Shown: positions 42,898 through 55,817 of the stretch, in pieces
Position numbering within the stretch: position 1 is the first letter of the stretch
How the letters are laid out: each line of letters starts with the position of its first letter
Assembly: GCF_030272615.1 (NCBI RefSeq)
Contig: NC_081411.1
Span: forward strand, 826,024,397-826,088,396
Direction: 5' to 3'
Length of the DNA: 64,000 nucleotides
Source of the DNA: Cryptomeria japonica
Taxonomy: Eukaryota > Streptophyta > Pinopsida > Cupressales > Cupressaceae
Translations under genes and position numbers: made by a program
Notes under the pieces: generated by a model
The model's database searches: none
What the model was told of the DNA's origin: nothing
What the model saw: only the letters and a program-made list of their open reading frames with translations

Positions 42898-45515
42898 AAA
42901 ATGACGTCGAGACAACATTGTTTGAAAGATTAAATCAAGTCTTGACAGTGTGCTTGATGGAGATAAAAATCGTGATTGTGTGCCCCCTCGGGCGATTGAT
43001 CGTGAAATTATTGAAAAATTTGGATAAGCGATTAATCTCACGATAATTGATCGAATTTCTACAACTTTGGTTGATGAAAATATCCGCTCTTTGATTACTT
43101 TGGTATTTTTCTTGATTTGATGATTGATAGAGTTTTATTGACCTCGTGATCGATGAGGGCCAATGATATAAACTCGAAGCTTTGATGATCTGATTAGATA
43201 GAGTTTGATTGACTTCATGATTTATGAACATCAATGATGTAAATCAAGACTGGATAGACTAGATGCGTAACCTCATGATGAATGAGCGTCACTAATATGT
43301 GGTCAAAGAGATTGATAGAAATCTCAAGTGAGCGGATAGGATAGCTAATTGATTGATCAAAGTTATTGATTGGATCAAAATATGACATTTTGTTGATATC
43401 ATGTTGTAGGAGGATCTAGATGTATTGATTCATCTAGGGGAAGTGGCGCTCATCATCCTAGTTGACATATTGATATGAGACATTTATTTGTATCATGGGA
43501 CATTGTATTTTGTTGATTATTTCTTTGATATCATTGTATACTTGGATTGTTTATTGTTTTATGATGATATGCAGACATGGACCTTATATGATGTTGATAA
43601 TTCATGATTTATTATGCATGTTACTCTATATGATGATGATCTATATGCATTGATTATATGGATGGTGATCTTTTCTTTCCTTTATTTTCATGATGATGCT
43701 CTTCTATATGATGATGCAATGATGATACCGATCTATATGATGCGATGATTATGAAATGAAAATGCATTTGATTTTTTTGATGATTTTTTTTGGATCATGG
43801 ATGCAAATGAAAATGACTACTAACTTAAATGATATGCTTTACTTAAATGATGCAAACACAATGATCTATGAAAAATGCATATGAATGTTGATTTTTGTAT
43901 ATTTTTGATGTGTATGCATATAATGATTTTGAAATGCAAATGATTGATATGAAATGTTTTTCATTTTTATATGTAATGCTTACAATGATTAATGAATCTA
44001 AGTGCAAAGATGAAACTAAATGATCTTAATGGATAAAAAGAACTACAATGATAATGATCCTAATGCAAATAATAATGATGATATACTACATGATTATGAA
44101 ATGCACTTAATGGAATGCAAACTAATGCAATGATTGAATGCAACTAAATGAACTGAATGATGATAATTTAAATGATTCTTAAAGATAAATGCACCTACAA
44201 TGATCAAATGCAAATTGTTTTTGTTTGTCCAAGTATACTCAATCTTTATTTAACCATTGATCTCTGAATGAAATGAAATGCTTCTAATACAACTGACAAT
44301 GAATGCTTATAATGCAAATGAATAATGAGCTAATCTAAAAATGATCTAATTAAAATGATACTTCCATTCTTCATATGTTGTTTTGTAATAGTGCTTGATT
44401 TCATCATTGAGCTTTAAAATGTTGTAAGAAAATACAAGCAACTTGACATAATGATTCAAGCTGACCTAAGTATTTCTTACATGGATTTTGATATAACAAG
44501 TTTATACAAGCAACTTAATATAATGAATCAAGCTAACCCGAGTATTTCTTATAGAACAGAAAAGGATTATCCCGTTTCATACATGACTCAGAACATCCTC
44601 CTTGATATTTTGCCAATCATATCCTTAAACAAGTACATACCTTAATAAGAGATAAACCATAGACAACAATAAAAGAAAATAATCATGCCCCATCATAGCT
44701 TCTCTAGTCATGGACATCCTTGAGTCGCATAGAGTACATGACTAGAAATAAAACGAGATATAAACACTGAATCTTGTATGTCATTCACATGTTCTCATGG
44801 TCATTAATTGATATAATCATCTTGATGAATGCTCATTGATAATCCTTTATTACTTGCTGGTTTATTCTTTTGTTTCTGAGTTTCATGATTTAGTTGTCAT
44901 AAAAGGCCTTGATCTTCATTGCTTTGTTACTCGTTATCTGTTTCAAAACCCTAGGTGTTTTGGTTTTCTAAGTTTTTCGAATGTTTTGGATTTTCAAAGA
45001 TTTAAAAGAACACCTTAGAAAATGGAATTAGGATTTTTCCTCTAGCGGAAATAAAAATTTATTACGGATGTATGAATTGATCAAGATCCAAACCATGGCG
45101 GGATATAAATGCAGATTGATTGATTCAGATAAAATCTAAGTCAGTGACTACGACAAGTATGCCAAAAATTGATAACTGTTGGTAAGTTGCAAATTTCCTG
45201 CTAAATGGTTCAAAGCAATGGATGTGAAAGATGAAATGGATGAGCTAGGATAGATGGAAGTGATAGTTGCGATAGGATGGAGTGAATAGGTGCACAAAGA
45301 GAACTCATAGATGGAAGAACTCACTTTTTCAAATAGCACTTGTTTACCAGGTTTTCACTGTCTAAATTTATTGCATTTTTTCCATATTTTGATTTTTTTG
45401 TCTTCTTTTGTTTTCACTATTTTATGCTTTTTAGGGATTTTCTGCTTTTCTGATTTTTATTGATTTTTTCAGGACTTTATATGCTTTTTACTGATTTTTT
45501 CCAGGACTTTATATC
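42898..45515 (-). other. Element F 3' non-coding spacer with degenerate repeats
   Basis: A long AT-rich stretch between the integrase stop and the 3' LTR, with no gene seen. About 43130-43330 holds roughly three degenerate ~65-bp units (GTTTGATTGACTTCATGAT-like). About 43550-44350 is an ATGA/ATGC-rich low-complexity zone. Long 3' spacers with tandem repeats are known from Ogre-type elements. Confidence 0.7.
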
Positions 45516-46640
45516 TCAAGCATATAATTTATTGAGATGGATGGAATTGATAGGTTCATCAAACCAATCACCTTCAGGGGTAGATAACTTGTATGCTCCT
45601 GAGCCATATGCTACTACAGTGACAAAAGGACCTAACCAATTTCGTTCAAATTTACCCTTGTTTTCTCAATCTTGCTGATTTCTCAGATTCTCCCTTAGAG
45701 CTATATCTCCAATCTAAAAAATGCATGGCTTGAATATGTGATTGTAACTTCTTTCCATTCTCTGTTGATATTCCTTCAAATGATTTGTTGCATTTTGGTG
45801 ACATTCGTGAATTAGCTCAAGTTCTTGAAGTCTAGAGACTCGTTCTTCTTCTTCTGGTATAAGACCTTTCAAGGAAACTCATAGAGAAGGTATCTCTACT
45901 TCTATAGGTAATATGGTTTCTGATCCATAGACTAAGCAATATGGAGTTTCCCTCGTTGGTGTGTGGATGCTGGTTCGGTATGCCCAAAGAGAAGGATTTA
46001 GCTGAATGTGCTAGTCTTTTCTAGCTTCATTGACTGTTTTCTTCAAGATTTCCAAGATAGTCTTGTTTGATGCCTCGGCTTGACCATTTCCTTGTGGATA
46101 ATATGGTGTAGAAAACCTATGTTGGATATGGAATCACTCACATAGTTTCTTCACATCTTGATTCTTAAATGGTCATCCATTATCAGTGATAATGGTCATA
46201 AGGACTCCATAGTAACAGATTATATAATTCAAGATGAATGATGATATTTGTTTTCCTGTCACTTTTGTCAAAGGTATTGCTTCAATCCATTTAGTGAAAT
46301 ATTCAGTAGCAGTCTAAATGAACTTATGCCCATTAGAGGATGAAGGATTTATCTTACCTACCAAATCAAGGCCCCATTGAGAAAATGGCCATGATGCTGC
46401 CATAGGATGCAATTCTTGTGCTGGTGCGTGGATGAGATTTCCATGGATTTGGCATTGTTTTCATTTCTTGTCATATGTGAATGAATCTCTCTCCATAGTA
46501 GGCCAATAGTAACCCATACGAAGAAGTTATTTAGCCAATGTTAATCCACTTGAGTGTGTGCCACAAATACCTGTGTGAACTTCATTAAGAAATTTCTCAG
46601 ATTCTTCTTGTTCGAGACATCTCAGTAGAGTGCTATCTAG
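45516..46640 (-). pseudogene. Element F integrase, broken
   Basis: The HHCC region includes GYYWPTMERDSF and QCQIHGNLIHAP near 46440-46530, where the third zinc ligand has been lost beside a stop. The core keeps D in QWGLDLVGKI (near 46370), D in ITDNG (near 46180) and E in GQAEASNKT (near 46070), separated by several stops. The C-terminal part reads WLGPFVTVVAYGSGAYKL and ends WFDEPINSIHLNKLYA with TGA at 45516. The SNGHKFI and FTKWIEAIPL landmarks are typical of Tat/Athila integrases. No chromodomain follows. Confidence 0.88.
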
Positions 46641-46899
46641 ACCTCGCCTATATAAGGTATCAACAATAATAGTATAGCGGGATGACTGATGGATAAAATT
46701 TCTTCTCTGATTGCGAGATAGGTTAGAAGGAAGGATATTCTCTTTTAAGTATTGATAAGTCTAGCTGTATAAGGATTGATCGGTTCCGGATATATAAAAA
46801 ATCATATGGGTATGCTGGGATTTAATGGTAGGGGTTAAGATATCTTCCACTAGGAATTTGTAATGTTGTTGATTCTCCTAATTCTACAATAAAGATGCT

Positions 46900-47380
46900 A
46901 TTGTAGCCATTGCATTTGCTTATTTATTCTCATTTCTTGGGATCTGAGTGAATGATACTTCTTCAAAGTGTTCTTTAAACTCTTCTACTAACTATTTTTA
47001 GGGCATGAGCTTGTCATCCTAAGTTTGATAATCATCATTTATCTGGTTGATGATAAGTTGTGAATCACCATAGACATGTAATTCCTTGATATTCCATTCA
47101 ATAGCCATTTTGAGCCCAATAGTCAATGCTTCATATTCTGCAGTATTGTTTGTGCATGGAAACCTTAGTCTATATGATTTTGGAATTGTGTGTCCTTGAG
47201 GTGTGATGAACCAAATTTTTGTGCCTGATCCATATTGTGTATAGGAACCATCAAAGTACAACTCCCAAAATTTTGTACTTATTGTCAGAATGTTTTCATT
47301 AGGAAATTCAATGTGCAATGGTATGTCATCTTGTAAGGGTGCTTCAACTAATTGATCAATAATCACCTATCCTTTGATAG
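46900..47380 (-). pseudogene. Element F second RNase H (archaeal type)
   Basis: The open piece from 47366 to 47019 reads WELYFDGSYTQYGSG, PCTNNTAEYEALTIGLKM and LHVYGDSQLIINQIND. The acidic residues D (FDGS), E (AEYEA) and D (GDSQ) fit the catalytic set of RNase H, and the NTAEY/GDSQLI style is that of archaeal/plant type. Tat-lineage gypsy elements carry this domain in addition to their retroviral-type RNase H. A stop follows at 47019, and the decayed linker to integrase continues downstream. Confidence 0.87.
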
Positions 47381-47439
47381 ATTTTAGATCAACATATTAT
47401 ATATCAAACTCACTTAGTACCATAACCCATTTTTCTAGT

Positions 47440-48640
47440 CTACATGTCAAAGTTGACTTGTTCAACAAATACTTTAGTGGATCTATTTTGGCTATCAGTT
47501 TCACAGAATGAATCAGCATATAATGTCACAGTTTCTGATTTGCAAATACAATTTCTAGGCATGTCTTCTCTACTAATGTATAGTTAAATTCATAGCCTAC
47601 AAGTGTTCTATTGATGTAATAGACTTCTCTTTCTTTACCTTTTTCATCATGTTGTGCTAAAAGAGCTCCTAATGATACATTTATTGCTGAGACATAAAGC
47701 AACGATGGTTTGTATTTGATTCGTGATATAAGTACGAGAGGAATCATGAGATATTCTTTAATTTGCATAAAAGCCTCTTCACACTTCTAATCCCATTTGA
47801 ATGGAACATTATTATGTAAAAGATGAGTGAATGGATGACATCTATTTGCTAATTGAGAGACAAATAATTTGATTGATTGCAATCTTCCTTGTAGAGAACG
47901 CAATTGACTTATGTTCCTAGGCGACTCCATTTCCTTGAACTTTGACCTTTTTTGGATCTACGTCAATTCCACGAGCTGATATAATGTACCCAATAATTTT
48001 TCCAGAGGTCACTCCAAATGCTCATTTCTTTGGATTCAATCTTAACTTATATTGTTCAAGCCTATCAAAGATCTTGCCCAAGATGTTCAAGTGTTCTTTC
48101 CTTCTATGAGATTTTGCAAGTATACCATCTACATAATCTTCCATAAATGTATGCATCATATCATGAAAAATTGTCGTCATGACTCTTTGATAAGTTTCTT
48201 TAGCATTCTTAAGCCCAAATGACATAACATTCTAGCAATAAGTACCCCATGCACAGGTGAATGTTGTATTTTCTTGATCTTCAGGGGTAATTGTTATTTG
48301 ATTGTATCCTGAGAATCCATCCATTAATGAAAACATCTCATGGCCTGCTGATTAGTCCACAATTATATCAATGTTGGGTAGTGGGAAATAATCTTTGGAA
48401 CATGCCTTGTTCAAATATCTGAAATCGGTGCAAACTCTTATGCTTTTATCTGGCTTTGACATTGGCAAAATGCTTGAAACCCATTCTGGATAGGCAACAA
48501 GTCTTATGAAACCCACACCCAATAGTTACTTTTGCTCAACTTTTACAAGGAGAGTGATGTGTGGATGCATTTTCCTTAGCTTTTGCTTAACTGGTTTTGC
48601 TTTTAGATCCACATTCAAATGATGCATGATAAGATCAAGA
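47440..48640 (-). pseudogene. Element F reverse transcriptase and first RNase H, broken
   Basis: RT landmarks in order: WVSSILPMSKPDKSIRVC, DFRYLNKACSKDYFPLPNID, FSLMDGFSGYNQI, MSFGLKNAKETYQRVM and MEDYVDGILAKS (near 48125). The catalytic pair should be DD. Here the second Asp is Gly, so polymerase activity is lost. RNase H follows (PSLLYVSAINVSLGALLAQ near 47690; EKTCLEIVFANQKL near 47540), with stops between. Confidence 0.88.
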
Positions 48641-50036
48641 TCAAGTCTTGGCATGTCTGCATAGGACCAAGAAAAATTTATCTATCTTTGTCTGAATAAT
48701 TCTATGTATTCTTTCCTCTCTTCATCTAATAATGATGCATCAAGATGAAGTATCTTGGGATCCTTTGGTGTGTCAATGTTTATTGCTTCTATTGGCTCTA
48801 TTAGAATAGCATATCTCTCCTAAAAATATGCAGGAAGGATGTCAATTTTCCATCTTTTGGTGCCTCAAAGAGGTTTTCACCGTCAGATACGTCCTTTATT
48901 TTTCCTCTTAATTGATCTAGTGTTGTCGTGAAATGGTTTTCAACACTAGGTCTTTTTCCTTGTTTTATTTCAATTTTGTGACTGGAGAGTTTGACATTCT
49001 CTTGACTGTAAGAAACCTTACTTGATTCCATGATGGAAGATATCTTAGGTGTTGTGGGTTCGAAAACATTAAGATACACAACTAAGTCATGGTCATTGGA
49101 AAAGGCATCTAATTCAGGGTTTTTTAGGTTATCCTAATCAATTAGGTCTAGATGAAGAAGGGGTAAGTCATAGTCATTGTCATTGTTAGGTGCTTCAAGG
49201 TTCATGAAATAATAGTCATAATTTGGCATAGAGTAGGTAATTTCATAGATAGAACGCTCTTGAGGATAGTCTCTCCCAAGTGTTCTTCAATTAGTTCTAA
49301 AAAAATCAGTATTGGTATTTTGTGGTTCACAATCAAGTGACTCTTCATCTGATGTTTGTCCCTCAAATGAATGGATTATATCAACACACACATCTTTAAT
49401 ACTACAACTTCCTTCTTGATTAATTTCAATAGATTCATTTATATTTTGAAGTTGACATACTTGTATACATGACATAGAGGATTCTTTTTCTATCTTCTGT
49501 CTTCTCTCGAACTCAACTTATTTTGGACTATATGTCAATCCTGCTTGACTATCTATTAGTTATTCCACGGTTCTTCCATACCTTGGTACATCTTTCTCAT
49601 CATTTGATAGAAATATGATATTTCCTAATACTGGATCAATAACTATTTGTGTTTCTTGTGGTGTTACTTCTTTTTCTTTTTCATCCTCTTTCTTTTGTTG
49701 TCTTGTATATGCCTCTTTTCTCTGAATTCTGAGTTCTTCTTGTCTTCTTTCTAACTCTATCCTTTTTTTGTAAAAGACAAGTCTTAATTTGTGATAGCTT
49801 CTTTCTCTTCATTATTTTCTTCACTTGATACACTAGATGATAGATCTGGACCCCATTCATAGTCATTTGAATATGTCTCTGAAATTCAAAATCATTGTCT
49901 AGGATTACACCACTATACCATATAGGAATATTGTATGGTGCAAATAGTTCTTTGATTTTGGCCATCTCTTCTTTCACTGCTTCTGGAATATTTTTCTCAG
50001 AGTTAGCACTTGCTCGTATTATTTGAACTTGTTTAC
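48641..50036 (-). pseudogene. Element F linker between G-patch and RT, broken
   Basis: This long acidic linker precedes RT in Tat-type pol. Pieces remain open (49977-49681, 49475-49287, 49079-48801), with landmarks such as KELFAPYNIPIWYSGVILD and EAINIDTPKDPKILHLDASL just before RT. The region has no catalytic motif. Element G inserted at its upstream end (50036), and the frame resumes at 57299. Confidence 0.7.
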
Positions 50037-51505
50037 TGATGAATAATGATCAATAATTAGTATCAAACTAGTACTGAGAGGGGGGGTGAATCAGTAGAGG
50101 CAAAAAATTTCCCTAAACCAGTTTAACTGCAAAGACTACACTTTGCTGGTAAACAGTAACACCGGTCTGAATTAGGGCACTATCGGTAAAATACAGTGAG
50201 AGTATGAAAGACATAAACCGGTAAACACTTAGATCTCCACACAATCTAATATCTCATTTCCACTTCACCCCTATGCATAAACAAGTAACATATCATAAAA
50301 AATATAATGACTACCGGTTCAACATGCTTTACCACTTGATAGAGAATATTAAAGCATCACATGAAAAGCATCACAAATGACACACCAATTTTTCATGTGG
50401 AAACCCAACTGGGAAAAACCACGGTGGGGATGAATACCCACAAGCTGTTATTTGAACTCTTTTGAAGTCCGCTCTGTTAGGAGCCTAGTCCAGTTAAAGA
50501 CTTTTACAATAGGTTCTGCTAGGAACTGGTCCTGCTAGGGATCACCCGGTTAAGGGATGGCTAAATACCCAGTTAAAGGTTAGAACCTTGTTAAAAGTTA
50601 CCTTGTAAGAGGATTTGAAGAACTCATTGAATTGAGTCACCCTGTTAAAGGATTTACACAAAAGCCTGTTAAAGCTACTCGGTTAAGGGATTTTCCAATT
50701 GCTGAAATGGTTAGAAGTCAACAAGTAATACATTGATCTGATAACAACACTCAATGCCAGGGCAAATCCACTTTAGCTCTTTTGCTTCTACAATCACACT
50801 CTACAGGTATCAACACAGTTCTCCGGTTTGGAAAGAATCAAGTATCTCTTCACTTGGATACACACATAACATTTGCCAACAAATTCAAAATGAAAAAAAA
50901 AGTCGACCTTATAGGAAACAGATAGGTCGGCTCCATAAACCCTAAACCCTAAACATTTAGGTTTAACAATTCAATTGGTTCAATCCTGACCATTAATCAT
51001 ACTGTATTGAATAGATCTCAAGATGTTCTCCAACGTTCATTCTTTTTTGCTTCAGGAAGCTGATAACCCATCACATGCTCTCCACTGTTTACAAAGACTT
51101 CGCACATTCCTGAGATAGATAGAATCTCCATGCAAGATCCTCAAGGGAATCCTTCACGCGCACAAGGCTAATGTGGCAACATGATCTAATCTTTATTACA
51201 ATGCTAACTCATCACAAGATGCCATTGGTTGAATCACATAGGCTTGGAATGCATCAACCGAAAACCCTGAAGTTGAGACTACCAACTGGTAGTCATGCCA
51301 AATGAAACCTTGATACAAAAATTCCCATATAACGATTCTCATTCCAACATACCGCTTCACTTTTTCACATATATCGGTTCACAATATCATACCGGTTCTC
51401 TTGCCAATTTGCTTACTTTAATATACCGGTTCATACTTCAGCATATTGATATCAATGACAACATACAATATCATCATGTCATTAAGCTCTGCACATATGC
51501 CAACA
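50037..51505 (-). repeat. Element G 3' LTR
   Basis: A direct copy of 55818-57293. A telo-box pair is at 50936-50954. ACCGGTT motifs cluster at about 51350-51435. Confidence 0.94.
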
Positions 51506-51520
51506 ATCTCCCCCTTTGGC
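51506..51520 (-). other. Element G polypurine tract
   Basis: GCCAAAGGGGGAGAT in element orientation, the same as in A and E. Confidence 0.87.
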
Positions 51521-51707
51521 ATTGATGACAATATACAAAGATATCTCTCTGCTTCGCGATTCTCCCCCTTTGACAACAATGCCAAAGTGGAGGCACAAAG
51601 AACTATGTTCCACTATGCTTCTCCCCCTAAGGAGTAGCATCTTTCAACAAACCAATCCTAAAAAAGATTTATCAATGCAATACTCAACTGATGTGGAGCA
51701 CACACCT

Positions 51708-54700
51708 TTAGTTCCCCTCTTGAAGGGGTAGCACCCCTAATTCACCTCTTAAATAGGTAAATGTAGCCTTCGGTAGAGGCTTGGTGAATATTTCTACTAA
51801 CTGCTCCTTACTGGAAACATGTTCCAATACAACTTCTTTGTTCTAAACCTTCTCCCTCAATAAATGATACTTGAGCTCGAAGTGCTTGGTTATAGCATAT
51901 AAAACCAGATTCTTGGAAATATTAATTGCACTTGTGTTATCACAAAATATACTTACCGGTTCAGATACAGGAACTTTGAAGCCACTTATTACATGCTTCA
52001 TCCAAATTGTCTGGGTGCAGTTCATAAATGCTGCAACATATTTCGCTTCTGCTATAGAATGGGAGATACAACTCTACTTCTTACTCATCCATGAGACTAG
52101 TCTACCACCAAGCAAGAATGCACCACTAGTTGTGCTCTTCTGGTCGTCCACATAGCCATCCCAATTAACATCTATAAACACTTTCAGGTTGAAATCATTA
52201 CTATATGGATACAATAATCCATAGTCAATAGTTCCCTTCAGATATCTAAGAATCTAATTGACTGCTACCAAGTGAGATTCTCTTGGACTTTTCTGGAACC
52301 GTGCAGTAATGCCCACTGCATGTGCAATGTCCGGTCTTTTATGTACTACATAGTGTAACTTACCAATCATTGACCAGTAATCTTTCTCATTCACCAATGC
52401 AGAGTCATCTTCTTTTTGACAAATTGCAACTGGTCACCATCGGTGTACCAATTGGTTTGCTGTCTTCCATGCCAAAGGTCTTCAACACCTCTTTGACATA
52501 CTTGGACTGAGTGATAAAGATACCATCTTTCATTTGTTGAATCTGTAGTCCAATGAAGAACTTAATCTCCCCTATAAGTGACATCTCAAATTCCTTCTTC
52601 ATCTCATCTGCAAAATCATGACTCATCTTGTCATCTCCACCAAAAATTATGTCATCAACAAATACTTCACAGATCAGAATTTGATCTCCTTCTGACTTCA
52701 AATAGATATTGCTATCTTCACTTGTTATTTCAAATCCAATCTTCACAAGATGGGAGTGCAAGCATTCATACCATGCTCTAGGTACCCGCTTCAATCCATA
52801 CAAGGCTTTATGTAGCCTACACACCATGTCACTGTCTTCTGATAGGGCAAACCCATCTGGTTGCTCTATATACACCTCCTCTTCAAGTACTCCATTCAGA
52901 AATGTAGATTTTACATCCATTTGATATACTTTGAATCCCTTGAAGGATACATATGCAAGAAGCATACAAACTCCTTCCAATCTAGCTACTGGAGCAAAGG
53001 TTTCTCCATAATCTTCTCCTTCTTCTTGAGCATATCCCTTACACACCAGTTTGGCTTTGTTCCTTACCATTGTACCATCTTCATTCAGCTTATTTCTGAA
53101 AACCCATTTGGTGCCAATGACATTTTTATACTCAGGTCTGGGTACCAAAGACCATGTACTATTCTTTTCTATCTGGTCAAGTTCTTCTTCCATTGCCTTG
53201 ATCTAGTCTTCATCTTTATGTGCCTCTTTAAAAGTTTTAGGCTAAAATTCAAAAATCATGCATGAATTTTCTCTGACCTTTCTTCTTGTAAGAATTCCTG
53301 CATCCTTATCTCCTATGATTTGCTTTGGATCATGATTCAGCCTTACATACCTAGGAATGATCTTAGCCATTTCCTCTTGGTTTTCTTTTTCATCCTCATC
53401 TTCATCAGCATCAGCATCTACTGGTGTAGAAGCATTGTTACTGGTACTAGAGGCTGTTTTGCAGCTGGTTCCCGAAAGGTTACAACCGACCCATCTACCA
53501 TTTTCTCACTGCCAGTTTCCTTAGGTTTCTCAGAAGGTTTCATCAATTTTGACATTAGTACTTTCAACAATTCTCTGAGTCCTATTGTTGAAACACTTGA
53601 GAGCTTTACTCTTGGTGGAATATCCTAAAAATATTCCCTCATAACATTTTGCATCAAAATTGCTTTGATGTTCACTCCTCTTGATATAACATTTGCTACC
53701 AACAACTCTAAAGTAGCTTACTATAGGAGTCTTACTGGTCCAATACTCATAAGGTGTTTTATACTTACCTTTCTTGATGAGTACTTGGTTCATTGTGTAG
53801 ACTGCAGTGCTCACCACTTCTCTCCAGAAGGTGTGAGCTACCTTCCCTTGAATCAACATCATTCTAGCTGCTTCAACTAGAGTCTGATTGTTCCTCTCTG
53901 CTAGGCCATTCTATTGTGGAGTTCAGGGGGGTAAACAGTTGCCTCTTGATGCCATTCTCTTCACAGTACTTGTTGAATTCATCGGAAGTGAATTCTCCTC
54001 CTTGATCAGTTCTTAGGAACTTAATCCTCTTACCACTTTCCTTTTCAACTAGTGCTTTGAAAGCTTTGAACTTTCCAAAAGCTTCAGACTTATCTTTCAA
54101 GAATGTGACCCAAATCATTCTTGAGCAGTCATCAGTGAGAATCATAAAGTACCTATCTCCTCGCACACTCCTAGTTTTCATAGGACCACACAATTCAGTG
54201 TGCACAAGATCAAGTAAATTGTCTGTAGTGAAATATTTAGCTTTGAAGGTTGAGGAAGACATTTTACCTAGTTGACACTCTCTGCACAAAGGATTCTCTG
54301 GTTTGCTCAGCACAGGTAATCCTCTAACTGCCTTGATCTTACTGGCCTTCACAATATTATCAAAGTTTACATGGCAGAGTGTCCTATGCCATATCCAGCT
54401 ATCATCAAACTTAGCCATTAGACATGTACTGATATATGCATTCAGCTGAAATAAGTTACCTCTGGTCTGCATACCAGTGGCCATTACTTCACCACTCTTT
54501 CCTTTTATTTTACATACTCTATCTTTGAATTCTAGAGTGAGTCCACTATCATTCAACTAGGAAACACTCAAAAGGTTGTTCCTAAGACCTTCTACCCAAT
54601 ACACATTATCAACACTGCCTTTTCCATTTAGAAAGGTGGACCCTCTACCTTTACCATACATGGTGCATCATTACAAAATCATACCACACCACCATCATAC

Positions 54701-55746
54701 TCTTCCAGAGATAGAAAATTACTTTGGTCACCAGTCATGTGGTGAGAACAACCACTGTCAATAAGCCACTCATTAGAATTATCAAAGTGGGAGACAAGAG
54801 CCTTCTTGTTTGACACATCTTCCTTAACTACTACAAACACAATGTCTTCACTTTCTTCATCTTCTGATTCCTCATCAATGACACCTTCATCAATAGCTAC
54901 AAAATAGTTTCTCCTGTTTACTACTTTGAACTTCTTGAACTTATCTGGTTTGTCCTTATTATCACCATTAGGATAGTTTATAGCAATGTGTCCTATCCTA
55001 TTGTAGGAAAAGCATTTCAAAGGGAGCCTACCTCTATATTTACCAGTTCCCTTAGGAAGTCTCTTGGCAAGAAGAGATTCAAATTCCATCAGGATCTCCT
55101 TAGCATCCATTTCTCTGCTTTGTCTTGGTTCACAACTGGTACTAGCTTCTTTGCCCTTTCTAGATGTTGTAGCAGATGCTCTAAAGGATGATTCGGTCTT
55201 TTGAATACTGCCATCATAATTATTTAGCTCATATGCAGTAAACTTAGCAATGATGGAGTATAGGGATACCTTTGTCTTATCTATAGACCTCAACTCCTAA
55301 ATAGCAGCAACCCTTATTGCATAGACCAGTAATAAGGATCTGAAGACTTTGCTAATAACAGTAGAATCATCTATTTGAATGGTCTCTCCTTCAACCATCC
55401 ACATGTCTTCAAACTTTCCCCTAAGGCTCTCTTCCTTAGCTTGTTTCACATGCTCATCACCATCATAGATATTCTCTAGAGCATACCATACTTGTTTGGG
55501 ATTATCTTTATCCTGAACATCAATAAACTCAATGTCAGATTGATTGCTGATTAGGGCTTCCATGACTTTCCCATTCTCCTAAATCTCTCTCTTTTGATCA
55601 TTGGTGAGAGTATCAGTTGGAATAACATAAGCATTATCAACATAGCTCTAGTGTTGAACACCCATGCTTCTGATGTAGATCTTCATTCTATCCTTTCATA
55701 TCTTAAACTTTTCTTTGTTGAAGTTTGGACCTTCCCTCTTCATCAT
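51708..55746 (-). pseudogene. Element G gag-pol polyprotein (copia), broken
   Basis: Same plan as A, start at 55746. Compared with A, gag lacks 19 codons (57 bp) at about 55375, an in-frame deletion after GETIQ. The zinc knuckle reads CFSYNRIGHIAINY, with two Cys changed to Tyr. The protease is WLIDSGCSHHMTG (about 54740). Integrase keeps D in HTELCGP (altered context), D in LRTDQGGEF and ER near 53900, where a shift occurs. RT is open from 53193 to 52405, includes [13 protein letters not shown] and keeps VDDII. A shift near 52420 and stops break RNase H, which ends LPKATF-like near 51760. The RT stretch here is better preserved than in A. Confidence 0.92.
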
Positions 55747-55803
55747 TAGACTAGGATCTTTTCCTCAAGTGGTTAAGATTACAACACAGAGGACCTGGAA
55801 GAT

Positions 55804-55815
55804 GCTCTGATACCA
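55804..55815 (-). other. Element G primer binding site (tRNA-Met type)
   Basis: TGGTATCAGAGC in element orientation, an exact match to the usual plant copia site, two bases from the LTR. Confidence 0.93.
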
Positions 55816-55817
55816 AT

